DNA from: a virus
Direction: 5' to 3' (one strand)
DNA: 64,000 bases
Virus record (IMG/VR): IMGVR_UViG_3300033273_000677
Coordinates: 1 to 64,000 of that record
The notes under the pieces are model-generated. The model worked only from the letters and a program-made list of their open reading frames with translations, searched no databases and was not told the DNA's origin. Positions 55,101 through 63,027 of the stretch are shown one piece after another. The stretch's first letter is position 1; every line of letters starts with the position of its first letter. The translations under genes were made by a program, and so were the position numbers.

Positions 55101-56312
55101 GATATTTTCCAAACATTTGAAGGTCAACCTGTTAGTTCATCTAACATTGGTTATGTCAAAATTGGAGATGAAATTATTGGATACAGCACTGCAACTACAA
55201 CTCAATTGACAATCAGCACTAGAGGAGTTGAAGGAGTCATAGAAACTCATGAAATTGATGATCAGGTAATGAAATATGAATTCAACGGAATTTCATTGAG
55301 AAGAATTAATAATGTAGTCTATGATATTTCAGATACTGATATTGAAAGTGATGGATACTATATTGAAGTTGATAGAGGTGCCACATCAACTATTGAAGGG
55401 AAGTCAATAGGATTGAATAGATCAACAGATGGTTCATATCCACAAGTATCATTTACTACTGAATTAATTGGAGGTGGAACTGAAATCAAGGCATCTGAAA
55501 ATATAATGTTTAATAGAATTAATCCTAGATTTAATGTAATATCTCCAGGAAAAGAAACTTCAGTGTCTTCAAATATTAGAACTACATCAGGAACAAGTAT
55601 TAGTGGAAATGAAGTTTCTTTCAATCTTGAAAATAAAGTGATACCGGTAATTCTAAATCAAGAAAATGACTTAAGTTCTGTGCGTATGGTTTGTTCTAGA
55701 GCAAATGAATTAAATCAATCCGCATTTGCTAATGTATCTGGTAACAGATCATTCAATTCCACAGTGACATTGAATACAACCAATGAAAATCTGTCACCAA
55801 TGATATTATTGGATGATTCTGTCGTGGAATTTATTTCAGATGGTATTAATAAACCTGTAACAAATTATGCTACAGATTCTTCTACTAATTCAATTGATAA
55901 TGATCCGCATGACGCAGTTTATGTTTCAAATATGATAAGTCTTGCACAACCAGCATCATCTCTTAAGGTTCTGTTGACGGCTTATAGACCAGATCCAGCA
56001 GATATTAGAGTTCTTTATAGTTTGGTTAGAGAAGATTCTGATGAAATTGAACAAGAATTTGAACTTTTCCCTGGATTCAATAATTTACAGTCAACTTCTC
56101 AAGGATCCTTAAAAGTTGTTGATCCTGCATTAAGTGATGGAAGACCTGATGTTAGAGTTCCAGCAAGTGAAAAAGGTCAATACTTAGAGTATGAATTTAC
56201 TGCAAATGATTTGGAAGATTTCAGTGGATATAGAATCAAAATCGTTATGTCATCAACTGACCAAGCAAACTATCCCATTATTAGAGACCTTAGAACTATA
56301 GCACTGATATGA
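49107..56312 (+). CDS. Large DUF4815-type baseplate/fibre structural protein
   Basis: 2401 residues. N-terminal domain (INPYYDDFDEDKNFYKVLFK, PVQARELTTLQSILQNQVES) is the DUF4815 type found in T4-like cyanophages downstream of gp8, in the place where T4 has gp9, gp10 and gp11. Around 1272-1318 there is an extraordinary Arg-rich stretch (RRTKRRTRRREVRGPRRR), then a conserved FFGRLFRPLARHYQFLDNH region and a C-terminal sandwich part. It probably forms the outer baseplate and the link to fibres. Exact T4 equivalent unclear. Its stop overlaps the next gene (ATGA). Confidence 0.85.
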   Translation: MAQKTDLNINPYYDDFDEDKNFYKVLFKPGFPVQARELTTLQSILQNQVESFGSNIFKEGSMVIPGGITFDNDYSAVKLNSTNLGIDVSLYIKNFIGKTITGQSSGVTASVKNVALTSESDLVEYLTIYVKYSTAGNDPEISAFEDGELLIANENVTYGNTTISSGTAFASLIASNATSTGSALSVDSGVYFVRGTFVDVPKQTLILDYYTNTPSYRVGFNIKEEIINAKDDDSLYDNAKGFTNFAAPGADRFKISLNLTKKSLTDFNDTDFIEIFRSDDGKIKKVVDKTVYNIIRDYIAERTFDESGHYTVDEFELKVLNSLNDRIDNDGLFLENETTEEGNIPNDDLMCVQVSPGKAYVAGYDVEIDGTATIDVEKPRDTQNVSSINVPFEMGHLLRINNVEGAAEEKAEIELKSQFEEDGGGNVIGKARVYTCNLTDAAYSGDATEWDLYLYDIQTYTNVVFNRAVTTTEIPTTSFIKGKSSGASGFVVLGKNANNVDIYQTSGTFVADEQLTVNGIDASLSLKSFTVYGIRDIKSVEQTGLVGTPFKGDAVLTKKKIRGITEANFVSSTGVFTSPGNLFVGIKTGDIISYQVSGKSDPTYNRVTQVDGNLTSITVDPIGGNNVSGVYDKDKGGNGTYNIRLAVPELRNNENASLFARLPDSNISSVDLSNSQLSITRQITGESTDPNGVLAFDLPTGITSATYQAFDQERYSVHFNNGTIGTINSDTFSLSGNTVTITGLLAGQTGNVTVNTTLKKNGIRSKIKEYNRSAIRIVDLSTLAQSGAATSNSINDGLTYNPYYGLRVQDDKISLNVPDVAKVLSVYESTNTADPILDRIQFSSISQVDTDAIIGEDIVGSDSGALARIVQNSSSGATPAIPTNNIGIVYLNDQTFSVGETVTFKESGIISTVEAITLGKYKNITNNFRLNKGQKRQYYDFSRLVRVGTQVPERRLLIVYDHYTVPASDTGDVFTVLSYDADRFSEDVPLIGERRFGRVRATDTLDFRPRVQNFTVTTSSPFDFSSRNFGTEPQFILKSGEGSLIGYDFYLPRIDRVYLNKFGNVIIRKGISSEEPVPPENEDTDLMQLGQINLPAYLYNVDDAEISMIDNRRYTMRDIGNIEDRVENLERVTSLSLLELGTESLRVEDSEGNNRFKSGIFVDDFDDDSLSDNDLTTANIIDGELRPIAFRNTLQQKLVPAVEQPISSFDSEENYDLLDPNVQKTGNVVTLKYDSVDWLNQSFATKVENVNPFHVIEFNGIVQLKPKRDNWVRTIRLAPRIIRRTKRRTRRREVRGPRRRIGFDRRVRERRSVSRSTRTVLVSSGREKYIRSRNVAFFGRLFRPLARHYQFLDNHSNLDFIPKLIEIANSKTLKNYGSSNGAFRTGETVRVYKGGKRIGTFRLAKSNHKKGKFNSPKFTYTTNPYVPSESIPSGYSQSSKTINIDLNALASEAQGSFSGYVEKGAKIVGQTSGAIAYVKDLRLISDVNGTLFGSFFIKNPHRNPAPNPRIRTGKKTFRLSSSKTNQTPLPGSKLISAGDATYTARGTFRELQRVTTVTTTITRTITRRTDPLAQTFTVGRDIEAPDFSGDNDDDNGVFLTEVDLFFASKPSGEEPITVEIRSVELGIPTLTRIGEGKTLSPSEVKISANAKTPTRVTFDQPIFLPPGQEYALVLLAPNSDQYEVWTAKMGQKTIETKDLPNSQAIKYSVQFAIGSLFKSQNGSTWTPAQKQDLKFKLYKAKFTANTGIVHFGNPPLDSSNGYVPTLEENSLTALPKNVTLGITTISSSDSLVGILTAGRRIAGAGNSFGTIVSTGSSASTLTVTNGGLNYTNRTNSATTNVFGSGSGLTVDITQTAGVITGITINNPGNGYVTGDVVSIVNGSGESGRGAVITVTASGDIDTLYLTNVQGSIPTGDLVYYDTDTTKVSLANTDVLTSTEDGGIFSGNYLHVDHFNHGMYANNNKLELHDVASDLAPSKLTSQLLATTGGTGTIQIQNTDIFQTFEGQPVSSSNIGYVKIGDEIIGYSTATTTQLTISTRGVEGVIETHEIDDQVMKYEFNGISLRRINNVVYDISDTDIESDGYYIEVDRGATSTIEGKSIGLNRSTDGSYPQVSFTTELIGGGTEIKASENIMFNRINPRFNVISPGKETSVSSNIRTTSGTSISGNEVSFNLENKVIPVILNQENDLSSVRMVCSRANELNQSAFANVSGNRSFNSTVTLNTTNENLSPMILLDDSVVEFISDGINKPVTNYATDSSTNSIDNDPHDAVYVSNMISLAQPASSLKVLLTAYRPDPADIRVLYSLVREDSDEIEQEFELFPGFNNLQSTSQGSLKVVDPALSDGRPDVRVPASEKGQYLEYEFTANDLEDFSGYRIKIVMSSTDQANYPIIRDLRTIALI

Positions 56313-56515
56313 AGAATTTATCTAAAGTTAAAGATTATCCTCATCTTTATCGAGATGAGGATACTGGAGCAATATTAAATTATGATACTATTGGTTATAA
56401 TCAAAGATTGAGAAAAATAAAAAGACAAAAATCACAAAAAGAAGAGTTGGATGAAATGAAGAAAGATATTGATGAAATAAAAACTTTGATAAAACAATTT
56501 CTTCAGAATAACTAG
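56309..56515 (+). CDS. 68-residue coiled-coil protein
   Basis: ATGA overlap with the DUF4815-type gene. MKNLSKVKDYPHLYRDEDTG, then AILNYDTIGYNQRLRKIKRQ and a heptad-patterned helix (DEMKKDIDEIKTLIKQFLQ). I recall the KVKDYPHLYRDEDTGAILN segment from cyanophages. Possibly a minor virion or assembly protein; function unknown. Confidence 0.75.
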   Translation: MKNLSKVKDYPHLYRDEDTGAILNYDTIGYNQRLRKIKRQKSQKEELDEMKKDIDEIKTLIKQFLQNN

Positions 56516-56528
56516 CCTATACAAATAA

Positions 56529-56536
56529 TATAAATA
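56529..56536 (+). promoter_or_regulatory. T4-type late promoter TATAAATA
   Basis: Perfect late consensus, 28 bases before the next start. Confidence 0.82.
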
Positions 56537-56564
56537 GCTAGAGGTATATTAGCATCACAAAATA

Positions 56565-56903
56565 ATGGCTGTTTATGTATCCAATATTGTGATTGAACAA
56601 GGATTTGATTTCGATACATCTTTTCAATTAGAGGATACTAGAACAAATTCTAGTTTAGACTTAACTGATGCATCAGTTTCTGGACAACTGAGAAAACATT
56701 ATGGATCGTCTACTGCGGTATCTTTTGGATCCACCATAACATCTCCTGATTTGGGAATTTTATCAATCAGTCTAACAGGAACACAATCATTATCTTTGAA
56801 ACCTGGTAGATATGTATATGATATAAAAATAACTTCAGCTAGCGGTAAAGAGTACAAAGCCGTGGAAGGGTCAGCATTAGTAAGAGCAGGAGTAAGTAGG
56901 TAA
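56565..56903 (+). CDS. 112-residue Ig-like virion protein
   Basis: Beta-sandwich pattern: MAVYVSNIVIEQGFDFDTSF, SLDLTDASVSGQLRKHYGSS, LSLKPGRYVYDIKITSASGK and EYKAVEGSALVRAGVSR. This type of small protein, resembling baseplate or fibre attachment sandwiches (BppU-like), recurs in cyanophages next to fibre genes. Its last base is the first of the next ATG. Confidence 0.72.
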   Translation: MAVYVSNIVIEQGFDFDTSFQLEDTRTNSSLDLTDASVSGQLRKHYGSSTAVSFGSTITSPDLGILSISLTGTQSLSLKPGRYVYDIKITSASGKEYKAVEGSALVRAGVSR

Positions 56904-58051
56904 TGCCCAACATAAACGACAGAATTGGTTCTCAGAACGTAATTCGTGTATTATCCAATGCTTCTGCACCACCAACACGATTAGTTAATTTAACTGATGT
57001 AAACTCAACCTTAAAGACAAAGGATGGTGTAATTTTAGTTTGGGATGTTTCTACCGAAACATTCATTATGACGGATATTATTGATTCGTCATCTTTGAAT
57101 GTTACTGGAATCGCATCATTTTCAAATACTACCCAATCAGATTCTCCTACAACAGGAGCACTAGTTGTTAATGGTGGTCTTGGAGTTGGAAAACAAGTTT
57201 ATCTTGGTGCAGGCATTACTATTACAGGAATTTCAACCTTTGCATCTGATTTAGATATTAATGCAGCTGTTGATATTTTAAATGGGTTAAAGGTAAACCA
57301 AACTTTTGAGTCTGTTGGAATTACTACCTTGGCATCATCCGGTGGCATTACGACTACTGGTGGTGATCTTTACGTTGGTGCTGGATTGACAGTAGCAAAC
57401 AATCTTAAAGTTAACGGAACATCAGAATTTATTGGTAACGTTACTTTTAGAGGAGGAACTATTGGTATTGGTGACTCTACTAGTGACGATATTAATATTG
57501 GTGGTGAGTTTGTATCTAGTTTAGTACCAAATACCGATAATGCTTATGATATTGGTATTTCCACTCAAAGATGGAGAGACGGAAGGTTTTCTGGTATTAT
57601 AACATCATCAACTTTATCTGTTTCTGGTGTATCAACCTTTACTGGTGCCATTGATGCTAATGGTGACTTAGATGTTGATGGACATACTGAATTAGATAAC
57701 CTTAATGTATCAGGTGTATCAACCTTTACTGGTGCCATTGATGCTAATGGTGACTTAGATGTTGATGGACATACTGATTTATTAAATGGATTATATGTAA
57801 GTGGTGTTTCTACATTTGCTGGTGCTGCTGACTTTAACGGTGATATTGATATTTCCGGAGACTGTGTTGTCTCTGGAAATACAATATCCGAAGAAATTTC
57901 TTCACAAAATCTTGGAGTCTCTGGATTAACCACTACACAAAATCTAAGAGTTGACGGACTATCAAGTTTTATCGGAGTGGCAACTTTTTCAACTAATGTT
58001 TCTGTAGGAGGAACTCTAACTGCCGGACTTATTGATGGAGGAATTTACTGA
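56903..58051 (+). CDS. Fibre/whisker-type structural protein with 29-residue duplication
   Basis: 382 residues of short beta repeats (TITGISTFAS, VSGVSTFTGAIDANGDLDVD). It lies immediately upstream of gp13, the position of the fibritin (wac) gene in T4, but shows no fibritin-like coiled coil, so equivalence is only positional. A 65-base exact repeat with period 87 lies at 57626-57777. C-terminus GGTLTAGLIDGGIY. Overlaps gp13 by one base. Confidence 0.78.
   Translation: MPNINDRIGSQNVIRVLSNASAPPTRLVNLTDVNSTLKTKDGVILVWDVSTETFIMTDIIDSSSLNVTGIASFSNTTQSDSPTTGALVVNGGLGVGKQVYLGAGITITGISTFASDLDINAAVDILNGLKVNQTFESVGITTLASSGGITTTGGDLYVGAGLTVANNLKVNGTSEFIGNVTFRGGTIGIGDSTSDDINIGGEFVSSLVPNTDNAYDIGISTQRWRDGRFSGIITSSTLSVSGVSTFTGAIDANGDLDVDGHTELDNLNVSGVSTFTGAIDANGDLDVDGHTDLLNGLYVSGVSTFAGAADFNGDIDISGDCVVSGNTISEEISSQNLGVSGLTTTQNLRVDGLSSFIGVATFSTNVSVGGTLTAGLIDGGIY
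57626..57777 (+). repeat. Exact 65-base direct repeat, period 87
   Basis: 57626-57690 and 57713-57777 are identical; the 22-base spacer differs. In frame, it encodes GVSTFTGAIDANGDLDVDGH twice. Identity at third positions points to a recent duplication or gene conversion inside the fibre gene. Confidence 0.9.
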
Positions 58052-58917
58052 TGGCAAAACCAACTACCAGAGAAGAACTAAAAGATTATTGTCTGAGACA
58101 ACTTGGTGCACCTGTTCTTGAAATTAATGTAGCAGATGAGCAAGTTGATGATTTATTAGATGATACCATTCAATATTTTAATGAAAGGCATTTTGATGGT
58201 GTAGAAAAAACATATTTAAAATACAAAATTTCTCAAGAAGATATTGATAGGGGAAGAGGTGCTGGAGGTGGAACTGTTGGTGTAACTACAACTGGTGTTG
58301 GAATTGTTACTACAACAGGAACATCAACAAACATTGCTGGTTTAGGTACAATAACTTCCAATTTTTATGAAACATCAAACTTTATTCAAGTTCCCGATTC
58401 TGTAATTGGTATTGAAAAAATATTTAAGTTTGATACTAGCAGTATTTCTGGAGGAATGTTTAGTATCAAATATCAGTTATTCTTGAATGATTTGTATTAC
58501 TTCAACTCTGTTGAACTTTTACAATATGCGATGACTAAGACTTATCTTGAAGATATTGATATGCTATTAACAACTGATAAGCAAGTTAGATTCAATCAAA
58601 GACAAAATAGACTATACCTTGATATTGATTGGAAAGCACAAACCGCAGGTAATTACTTAGTTATAGAGTGTTATAGGGCATTAGACCCTGCAAACTATTC
58701 AAAAATTTTCAATGATAGTTTTGTTAAGAGATACTTGACTGCTGCAATCAAAAAGCAGTGGGGGCAAAACTTAATCAAATTCCAAGGAGTGAAACTTCCT
58801 GGTGGATTGGAACTTAACGGCAGGCAAATATATGATGATGGTCAAAGAGAGTTAGATGAGATAAGACAAAGAATGTCGTCTGATTACGAATTACCACCCA
58901 TGGACCTGATTGGATAA
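58051..58917 (+). CDS. gp13: Neck protein gp13
   Basis: 288 residues, near the T4 gp13 length of 309. N-terminus KPTTREELKDYCLRQLGAPV and VDDLLDDTIQYFNERHFDGV are gp13 hallmarks; later ITAAIKKQWGQNLIKF-like helix and GGLELNGRQIYDDGQRELDE. gp13 and gp14 join the head to the tail. A short Gly/Thr-rich insertion (GTVGVTTTGVGIVTTTG) lies near 70-90. Followed after 5 bases by gp14. Confidence 0.92.
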   Translation: MAKPTTREELKDYCLRQLGAPVLEINVADEQVDDLLDDTIQYFNERHFDGVEKTYLKYKISQEDIDRGRGAGGGTVGVTTTGVGIVTTTGTSTNIAGLGTITSNFYETSNFIQVPDSVIGIEKIFKFDTSSISGGMFSIKYQLFLNDLYYFNSVELLQYAMTKTYLEDIDMLLTTDKQVRFNQRQNRLYLDIDWKAQTAGNYLVIECYRALDPANYSKIFNDSFVKRYLTAAIKKQWGQNLIKFQGVKLPGGLELNGRQIYDDGQRELDEIRQRMSSDYELPPMDLIG

Positions 58918-58922
58918 TACTC

Positions 58923-60365
58923 ATGACATTAAATCCATTTTTTCTACAAGGATCTCCGAATGAACAATTTCTTGTTCAGGATTTGATCAATGAGCATTTG
59001 CGAATGTTTGGAATTGAGGTTTATTATCTGCCAAGAAAAATATTTAAGACCGATGATATTATTCGTGAAATTCAATCATCAAAGTTTGATGATGTTTTTG
59101 CAATAGAAGCATATATTAATAATTATGATGGATATGCTCCAGATAGTGATATTATGACCAAGTTTGGTTTGAGGTTAAAAAATGAAATAAGTTTGACAAT
59201 ATCCAGAGAAAGGTATGAAGAATTTATCGCACCATTTTTGGAGGGAATTAGTGCCGGAATTAGGGAAGGTCAAATTACCGAATATGATTTCGCAGACTTA
59301 ATTACAAGACCTAAAGAAGGAGATTTAATTTATTTTCCACTTGGTGAAAGATTATTTGAAATTAAGAGAGTTGAGCATGAAAAACCATTTTATCAATTGG
59401 GATCAAGTTATACTTATGAATTGAGTTGCGAACTTTATGAATATGAAAATGAGCTTATTGATACTGCAATTGATGAAGTTGATAATACTGTAGAAGATGA
59501 AGGATATATTACGTCACTCACCCTTGTAGGTACTGCCATAACTGCTACCGTAACTCCTATCATGGCAAGGGGAGGTGTTTCGCAAGTATTCTTAAATAAT
59601 GATGGTTTTGGATATACATCTGTACCTACCGTAACATTTTCGGCACCAGAATCAGCAACAGGAGTTACAGCTACCGCAGTTGCTATTACAACTAGTATTG
59701 GAAATGTTCAATCCGTAGAAAGAATTGATATTACCAATGCTGGTCTTGGGTATACAGTTGCTCCAACAATAACGATCTCTGGTGGAGGAGGAACAGGGGC
59801 AGCTGCCACTTGCTCAATAAATCAAACAACAGAGTTCAATATTAATCGCATTCGAATTGATAATGAAGGACTGGGATATTCAGTTCCACCTGCTGTAACA
59901 ATCGTTGGATCTGTTGGTTCTGGTGGAACAACTGCAATTGGTGTTGCAAGTATTTCTAGTGATGGTAAACTTAATGCAATTAATTTAACCAGACCTGGTG
60001 CGGGATATTCGGAAGCACCATCTATCAATATTGCAGGATTCTCTACCATTGGTTTTGGTACATTTGTTTATAATGAGTTAGTAACTGGTCAATCTTCTGG
60101 TACAACAGGAAGAGTTAGAGACTTTAGAACCATAGTTTCAGTAACTCCAGGTATTGCTCCTGTTACCAATCTTAGAGTATCACTAAATACTGGTAAGTTT
60201 TACACTGGCGAAGTAATCGTCGGATCACTTTCTTCTGCTAGATATGTTGTTAAAAATTATGATGATGAAAGTTATGACAACCCATACGATGTCAATGAAG
60301 AGATTGAAACAGAAGCTGATAATATATTAGATTTTACAGAGTCAAATCCGTTTGGTAATTATTAA
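58923..60365 (+). CDS. gp14: Neck protein gp14 with Gly-rich insertion
   Basis: 480 residues; T4 gp14 is 256. The N-terminal 180 residues (NPFFLQGSPNEQFLVQDLIN, EVYYLPRKIFKTDDI, YEFADLI-like) and the C-terminal end (NILDFTESNPFG) match gp14. The extra ~200 residues are repeats of GLGYTVAPTITISGGGGTGA type, each about 40 residues, a beta-helix-like decoration that may project from the neck. Ends on the base before the next ATG. Confidence 0.9.
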   Translation: MTLNPFFLQGSPNEQFLVQDLINEHLRMFGIEVYYLPRKIFKTDDIIREIQSSKFDDVFAIEAYINNYDGYAPDSDIMTKFGLRLKNEISLTISRERYEEFIAPFLEGISAGIREGQITEYDFADLITRPKEGDLIYFPLGERLFEIKRVEHEKPFYQLGSSYTYELSCELYEYENELIDTAIDEVDNTVEDEGYITSLTLVGTAITATVTPIMARGGVSQVFLNNDGFGYTSVPTVTFSAPESATGVTATAVAITTSIGNVQSVERIDITNAGLGYTVAPTITISGGGGTGAAATCSINQTTEFNINRIRIDNEGLGYSVPPAVTIVGSVGSGGTTAIGVASISSDGKLNAINLTRPGAGYSEAPSINIAGFSTIGFGTFVYNELVTGQSSGTTGRVRDFRTIVSVTPGIAPVTNLRVSLNTGKFYTGEVIVGSLSSARYVVKNYDDESYDNPYDVNEEIETEADNILDFTESNPFGNY

Positions 60366-61165
60366 TGTTAGGAACTTATTTTTATCACGAAATTATAAGA
60401 AAAACTATTATTAGTTTTGGTACATTATTCAATAATGTTATAATTCGTCACACGAAAAGTGATGGTAGTATTTTGGATGAAACTAAAGTTGGTCTTTCTT
60501 ATGGACCAATGCAGAAGTTTTTGACAAAAATTCAAGAGCAAGAGCAATTATCAAAATCAATTGCTATTACTCTTCCCAGAATGTCATTTGAAATGACTTC
60601 TATACAATATGACCCTACAAGAAAAACTGGTGTAACTCAAACATTTAAGGTTAATGATACTTCTGGAAACACAAAAAAAGTTTTCATGCCAGTACCATAT
60701 AATATTGGATTTGAACTCAACATTTTTTCAAAATTAAATGATGATGCACTTCAAATTATTGAACAAATACTTCCATTCTTTCAACCATCATTCAACTTAA
60801 CTGTTGATCTAGTAAATTCTATTGGAGAAAAGAGAGATATTCCAATCATACTTGACAGTATTGATTTCCAGGATGATTATGAAGGTTCATTTCAAACAAG
60901 AAGAGCACTTATCTATACATTGAGATTTACTGCGAAAACATATCTGTTTGGTCCAATCGCAGAAAGCACGGATGGTCTCATTCGTAAGGTACAGGTTGAT
61001 ATGTATGCAGATACAAATACTCAAACTGCAAAACGTGAAATGAGATATGTAGCAACACCAGATCCAATTGATGCAGAACCTGGAGATGATTTTGGATTCA
61101 ATGAAAGTTGGGAATTTTTAGGAGATGCTAAGGATTATAGCCCAACCAGACAACAAGATATTTGA
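60365..61165 (+). CDS. gp15: Proximal tail sheath stabilising protein gp15
   Basis: 266 residues, the T4 size (272). LGTYFYHEIIRKTIISFGTL, then MSFEMTSIQYDPTRKTGVTQ and PVPYNIGFELNIFSKLNDDA are gp15 features. gp15 forms a hexamer capping the sheath and tube and docks to the neck. Overlaps gp14 by one base. Confidence 0.93.
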   Translation: MLGTYFYHEIIRKTIISFGTLFNNVIIRHTKSDGSILDETKVGLSYGPMQKFLTKIQEQEQLSKSIAITLPRMSFEMTSIQYDPTRKTGVTQTFKVNDTSGNTKKVFMPVPYNIGFELNIFSKLNDDALQIIEQILPFFQPSFNLTVDLVNSIGEKRDIPIILDSIDFQDDYEGSFQTRRALIYTLRFTAKTYLFGPIAESTDGLIRKVQVDMYADTNTQTAKREMRYVATPDPIDAEPGDDFGFNESWEFLGDAKDYSPTRQQDI

Positions 61166-61170
61166 TTATT

Positions 61171-61590
61171 ATGAATAATAGTTATGACCCTATCGACGAA
61201 GCACTCAATACAACGAGTGATATTGTTGCATCGAAACCAATTCCCAAACCGGAAGTTGTTAAGTCAAAAGATGTAGATATTGAGAAGGACTATGAATATA
61301 GTCGTGCAAACCTCTATTCCCTCATAGAGAAGGGTCAGGAGGCAATCAACGGTATTATGGAGGTTGCAGGTGAGGGAGGTAGTCCAAGGGCATATGAGGT
61401 TGCTGGACAGTTGATTAAGAGTGTTGCTGACACTACTGATAAATTGATTGATCTTCAGAAGAAACTCAAAGATGTTGAAGATGAGTCTAAGAAGACCACA
61501 AACAATGTTACCAACAATGCTGTTTTTGTAGGTTCTACTTCAGAACTTCAGAAAATGCTAAAGCAAGGTTTTCTAAATAATAAAGAGTAA
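61171..61590 (+). CDS. gp16: Small terminase subunit gp16
   Basis: 139 residues from ATG 61171 (MNNSYDPIDEALNTTSDIVA), 5 bases after gp15; the alternative TTG at 61162 lies in the gp15 stop region. A central helix pair (DYEYSRANLYSLIEKGQEAI, KLIDLQKKLKDVEDESKKTT) and the end VGSTSELQKMLKQGFLNN fit T4 gp16. gp16 rings regulate DNA packaging by the large subunit gp17, not seen here. Confidence 0.92.
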   Translation: MNNSYDPIDEALNTTSDIVASKPIPKPEVVKSKDVDIEKDYEYSRANLYSLIEKGQEAINGIMEVAGEGGSPRAYEVAGQLIKSVADTTDKLIDLQKKLKDVEDESKKTTNNVTNNAVFVGSTSELQKMLKQGFLNNKE

Positions 61591-61605
61591 CTTACTTTTT
61601 TATTA

Positions 61606-63024
61606 ATGAAAAAGTGTAAGCAGGGATACTATTACTGTTATACTGATGAGAAGTGCAAGCCCATTCCTCAGGGTTTGAAGATGACCGCCAGATTTTCTGG
61701 TGGTGGAAAGGAACCCGAAGAAACTGGAATAGACGTACCGACAAATGGAAATAACCAGAATGGCAATGGAAATGGGAATGGGCACTCTAATGGGGGTTCT
61801 AATGGCGGAGGCGTCAGTGAAGGCACCCTGCACAAGTGGTTCAAAGGATCCAAATCTAAAGATGGCAAAGGTGGGTGGGTCAATGTCGTCACAGGTGGAA
61901 CCTGTGCAAGTGATGAACCAGGAGAAGGAACACCAAAATGCGTCTCTTCAGCAAAAAGAGCAAGTATGAGTAAAGCAGAAAGACTCTCTGCTGCCAGAAG
62001 AAAGAAAAAAGCAGATCCTGGACAACAACAAAAATCTGGTGCTGCAAAACCAACCTATGTTGCTACCGATAAAAAGAAAATGAAAAAAGAAGAAGTAGAA
62101 ATTATTGAAGGAAAGGATAAAAAGGGTAAAGGTAGTGGCACCAAAGATGCCTGCTATCATAAGGTCAAGTCACGTTATTCTGTATGGCCTTCTGCTTATG
62201 CTTCTGGTGCACTTGTAAAGTGCCGTAAGGTTGGTGCTGCCAACTGGGGTAATAGCACTAAGAAAGAGTCATATGAATTATCAAACTGGAGAGATGACTT
62301 CAAGGCAACTGAATATGAATTTGTTGACCTCATCAAACCAGAACCAATTAAAGGTGGTCAAGAGCAGATTGATGAAGGACAGAAGTGCTGGAAGGGATAT
62401 GAGAAGAAGGGCACCAAAAAGATGTTTGGTAAGACCTACAATAACTGTGTGAAGAAAGAAGAAATTGAAATTGAGGAAAAGAAAGATCCTTGCTGGGATA
62501 CTCACAAGCAAGTGGGTATGAAGAAGAAGGGTGGCAAAATGGTTCCCAACTGTGTTCCCAAAGAGGAAAAGCAAATCGGTGGTGGCAATCTCAAAAAACT
62601 TGCCGGAAAGGCAACTAAGAGAGTTGATGCTGATGTAGATGGTGATGTTGACACTAAAGATATGAGTTCTTCTGAGACTGGAGAATTCATACCATCTCCA
62701 TGTGGTAAGAAAAAATTAAAACCAAAAGTTAGATTTGAACAGTCTGACTGGAGATCTGAACTTGGTGAAGATTGGCAGAAGGTAAATAAATCTGATAATA
62801 CTGATGGAATGTCACAGAAAGCAGTAAATGCTTATCGTCGTGAAAATCCAGGTTCAAAGTTAAAAACTGCCGTAACTGGTAATCCAAAGAAAGGAAGCAA
62901 GGACGCAAAGAGACGTTCATCTTATTGCTCCCGTTCGGAGGGGCAAAAAGATATGCATAATATTGATTGCTCTAAGACCCCAGATAAAGCAATCTGCAAA
63001 GCCCGTCGTCGTTGGAAGTGCTGA
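61606..63024 (+). CDS. Basic Cys-rich multi-module protein, probably virion-packaged
   Basis: 472 residues, strongly basic. Modules in order: Cys-rich start CKQGYYYCYTDEKCKPIPQG (4-23); Asn/Gly linker (NGNNQNGNGNGNGHSNGG, about 47-66); GWVNVVTGGTCASDEPGEGT plus a Lys-rich helix; KDACYHKVKSRYSVWPSAYA (about 180-212); repeated short motifs NWRDDF and DWRSEL; two CW/C pairs ahead of NCVKK and NCVPK; then AVNAYRRENPGSKL through SYCSRSEGQKDMHNIDCSKT (406-472). These Cys/Lys modules occur in cyanophage and large algal virus proteins in my memory, function unknown. It lies between gp16 and a capsid-targeted protein. Confidence 0.8.
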   Translation: MKKCKQGYYYCYTDEKCKPIPQGLKMTARFSGGGKEPEETGIDVPTNGNNQNGNGNGNGHSNGGSNGGGVSEGTLHKWFKGSKSKDGKGGWVNVVTGGTCASDEPGEGTPKCVSSAKRASMSKAERLSAARRKKKADPGQQQKSGAAKPTYVATDKKKMKKEEVEIIEGKDKKGKGSGTKDACYHKVKSRYSVWPSAYASGALVKCRKVGAANWGNSTKKESYELSNWRDDFKATEYEFVDLIKPEPIKGGQEQIDEGQKCWKGYEKKGTKKMFGKTYNNCVKKEEIEIEEKKDPCWDTHKQVGMKKKGGKMVPNCVPKEEKQIGGGNLKKLAGKATKRVDADVDGDVDTKDMSSSETGEFIPSPCGKKKLKPKVRFEQSDWRSELGEDWQKVNKSDNTDGMSQKAVNAYRRENPGSKLKTAVTGNPKKGSKDAKRRSSYCSRSEGQKDMHNIDCSKTPDKAICKARRRWKC

Positions 63025-63027
63025 TCA

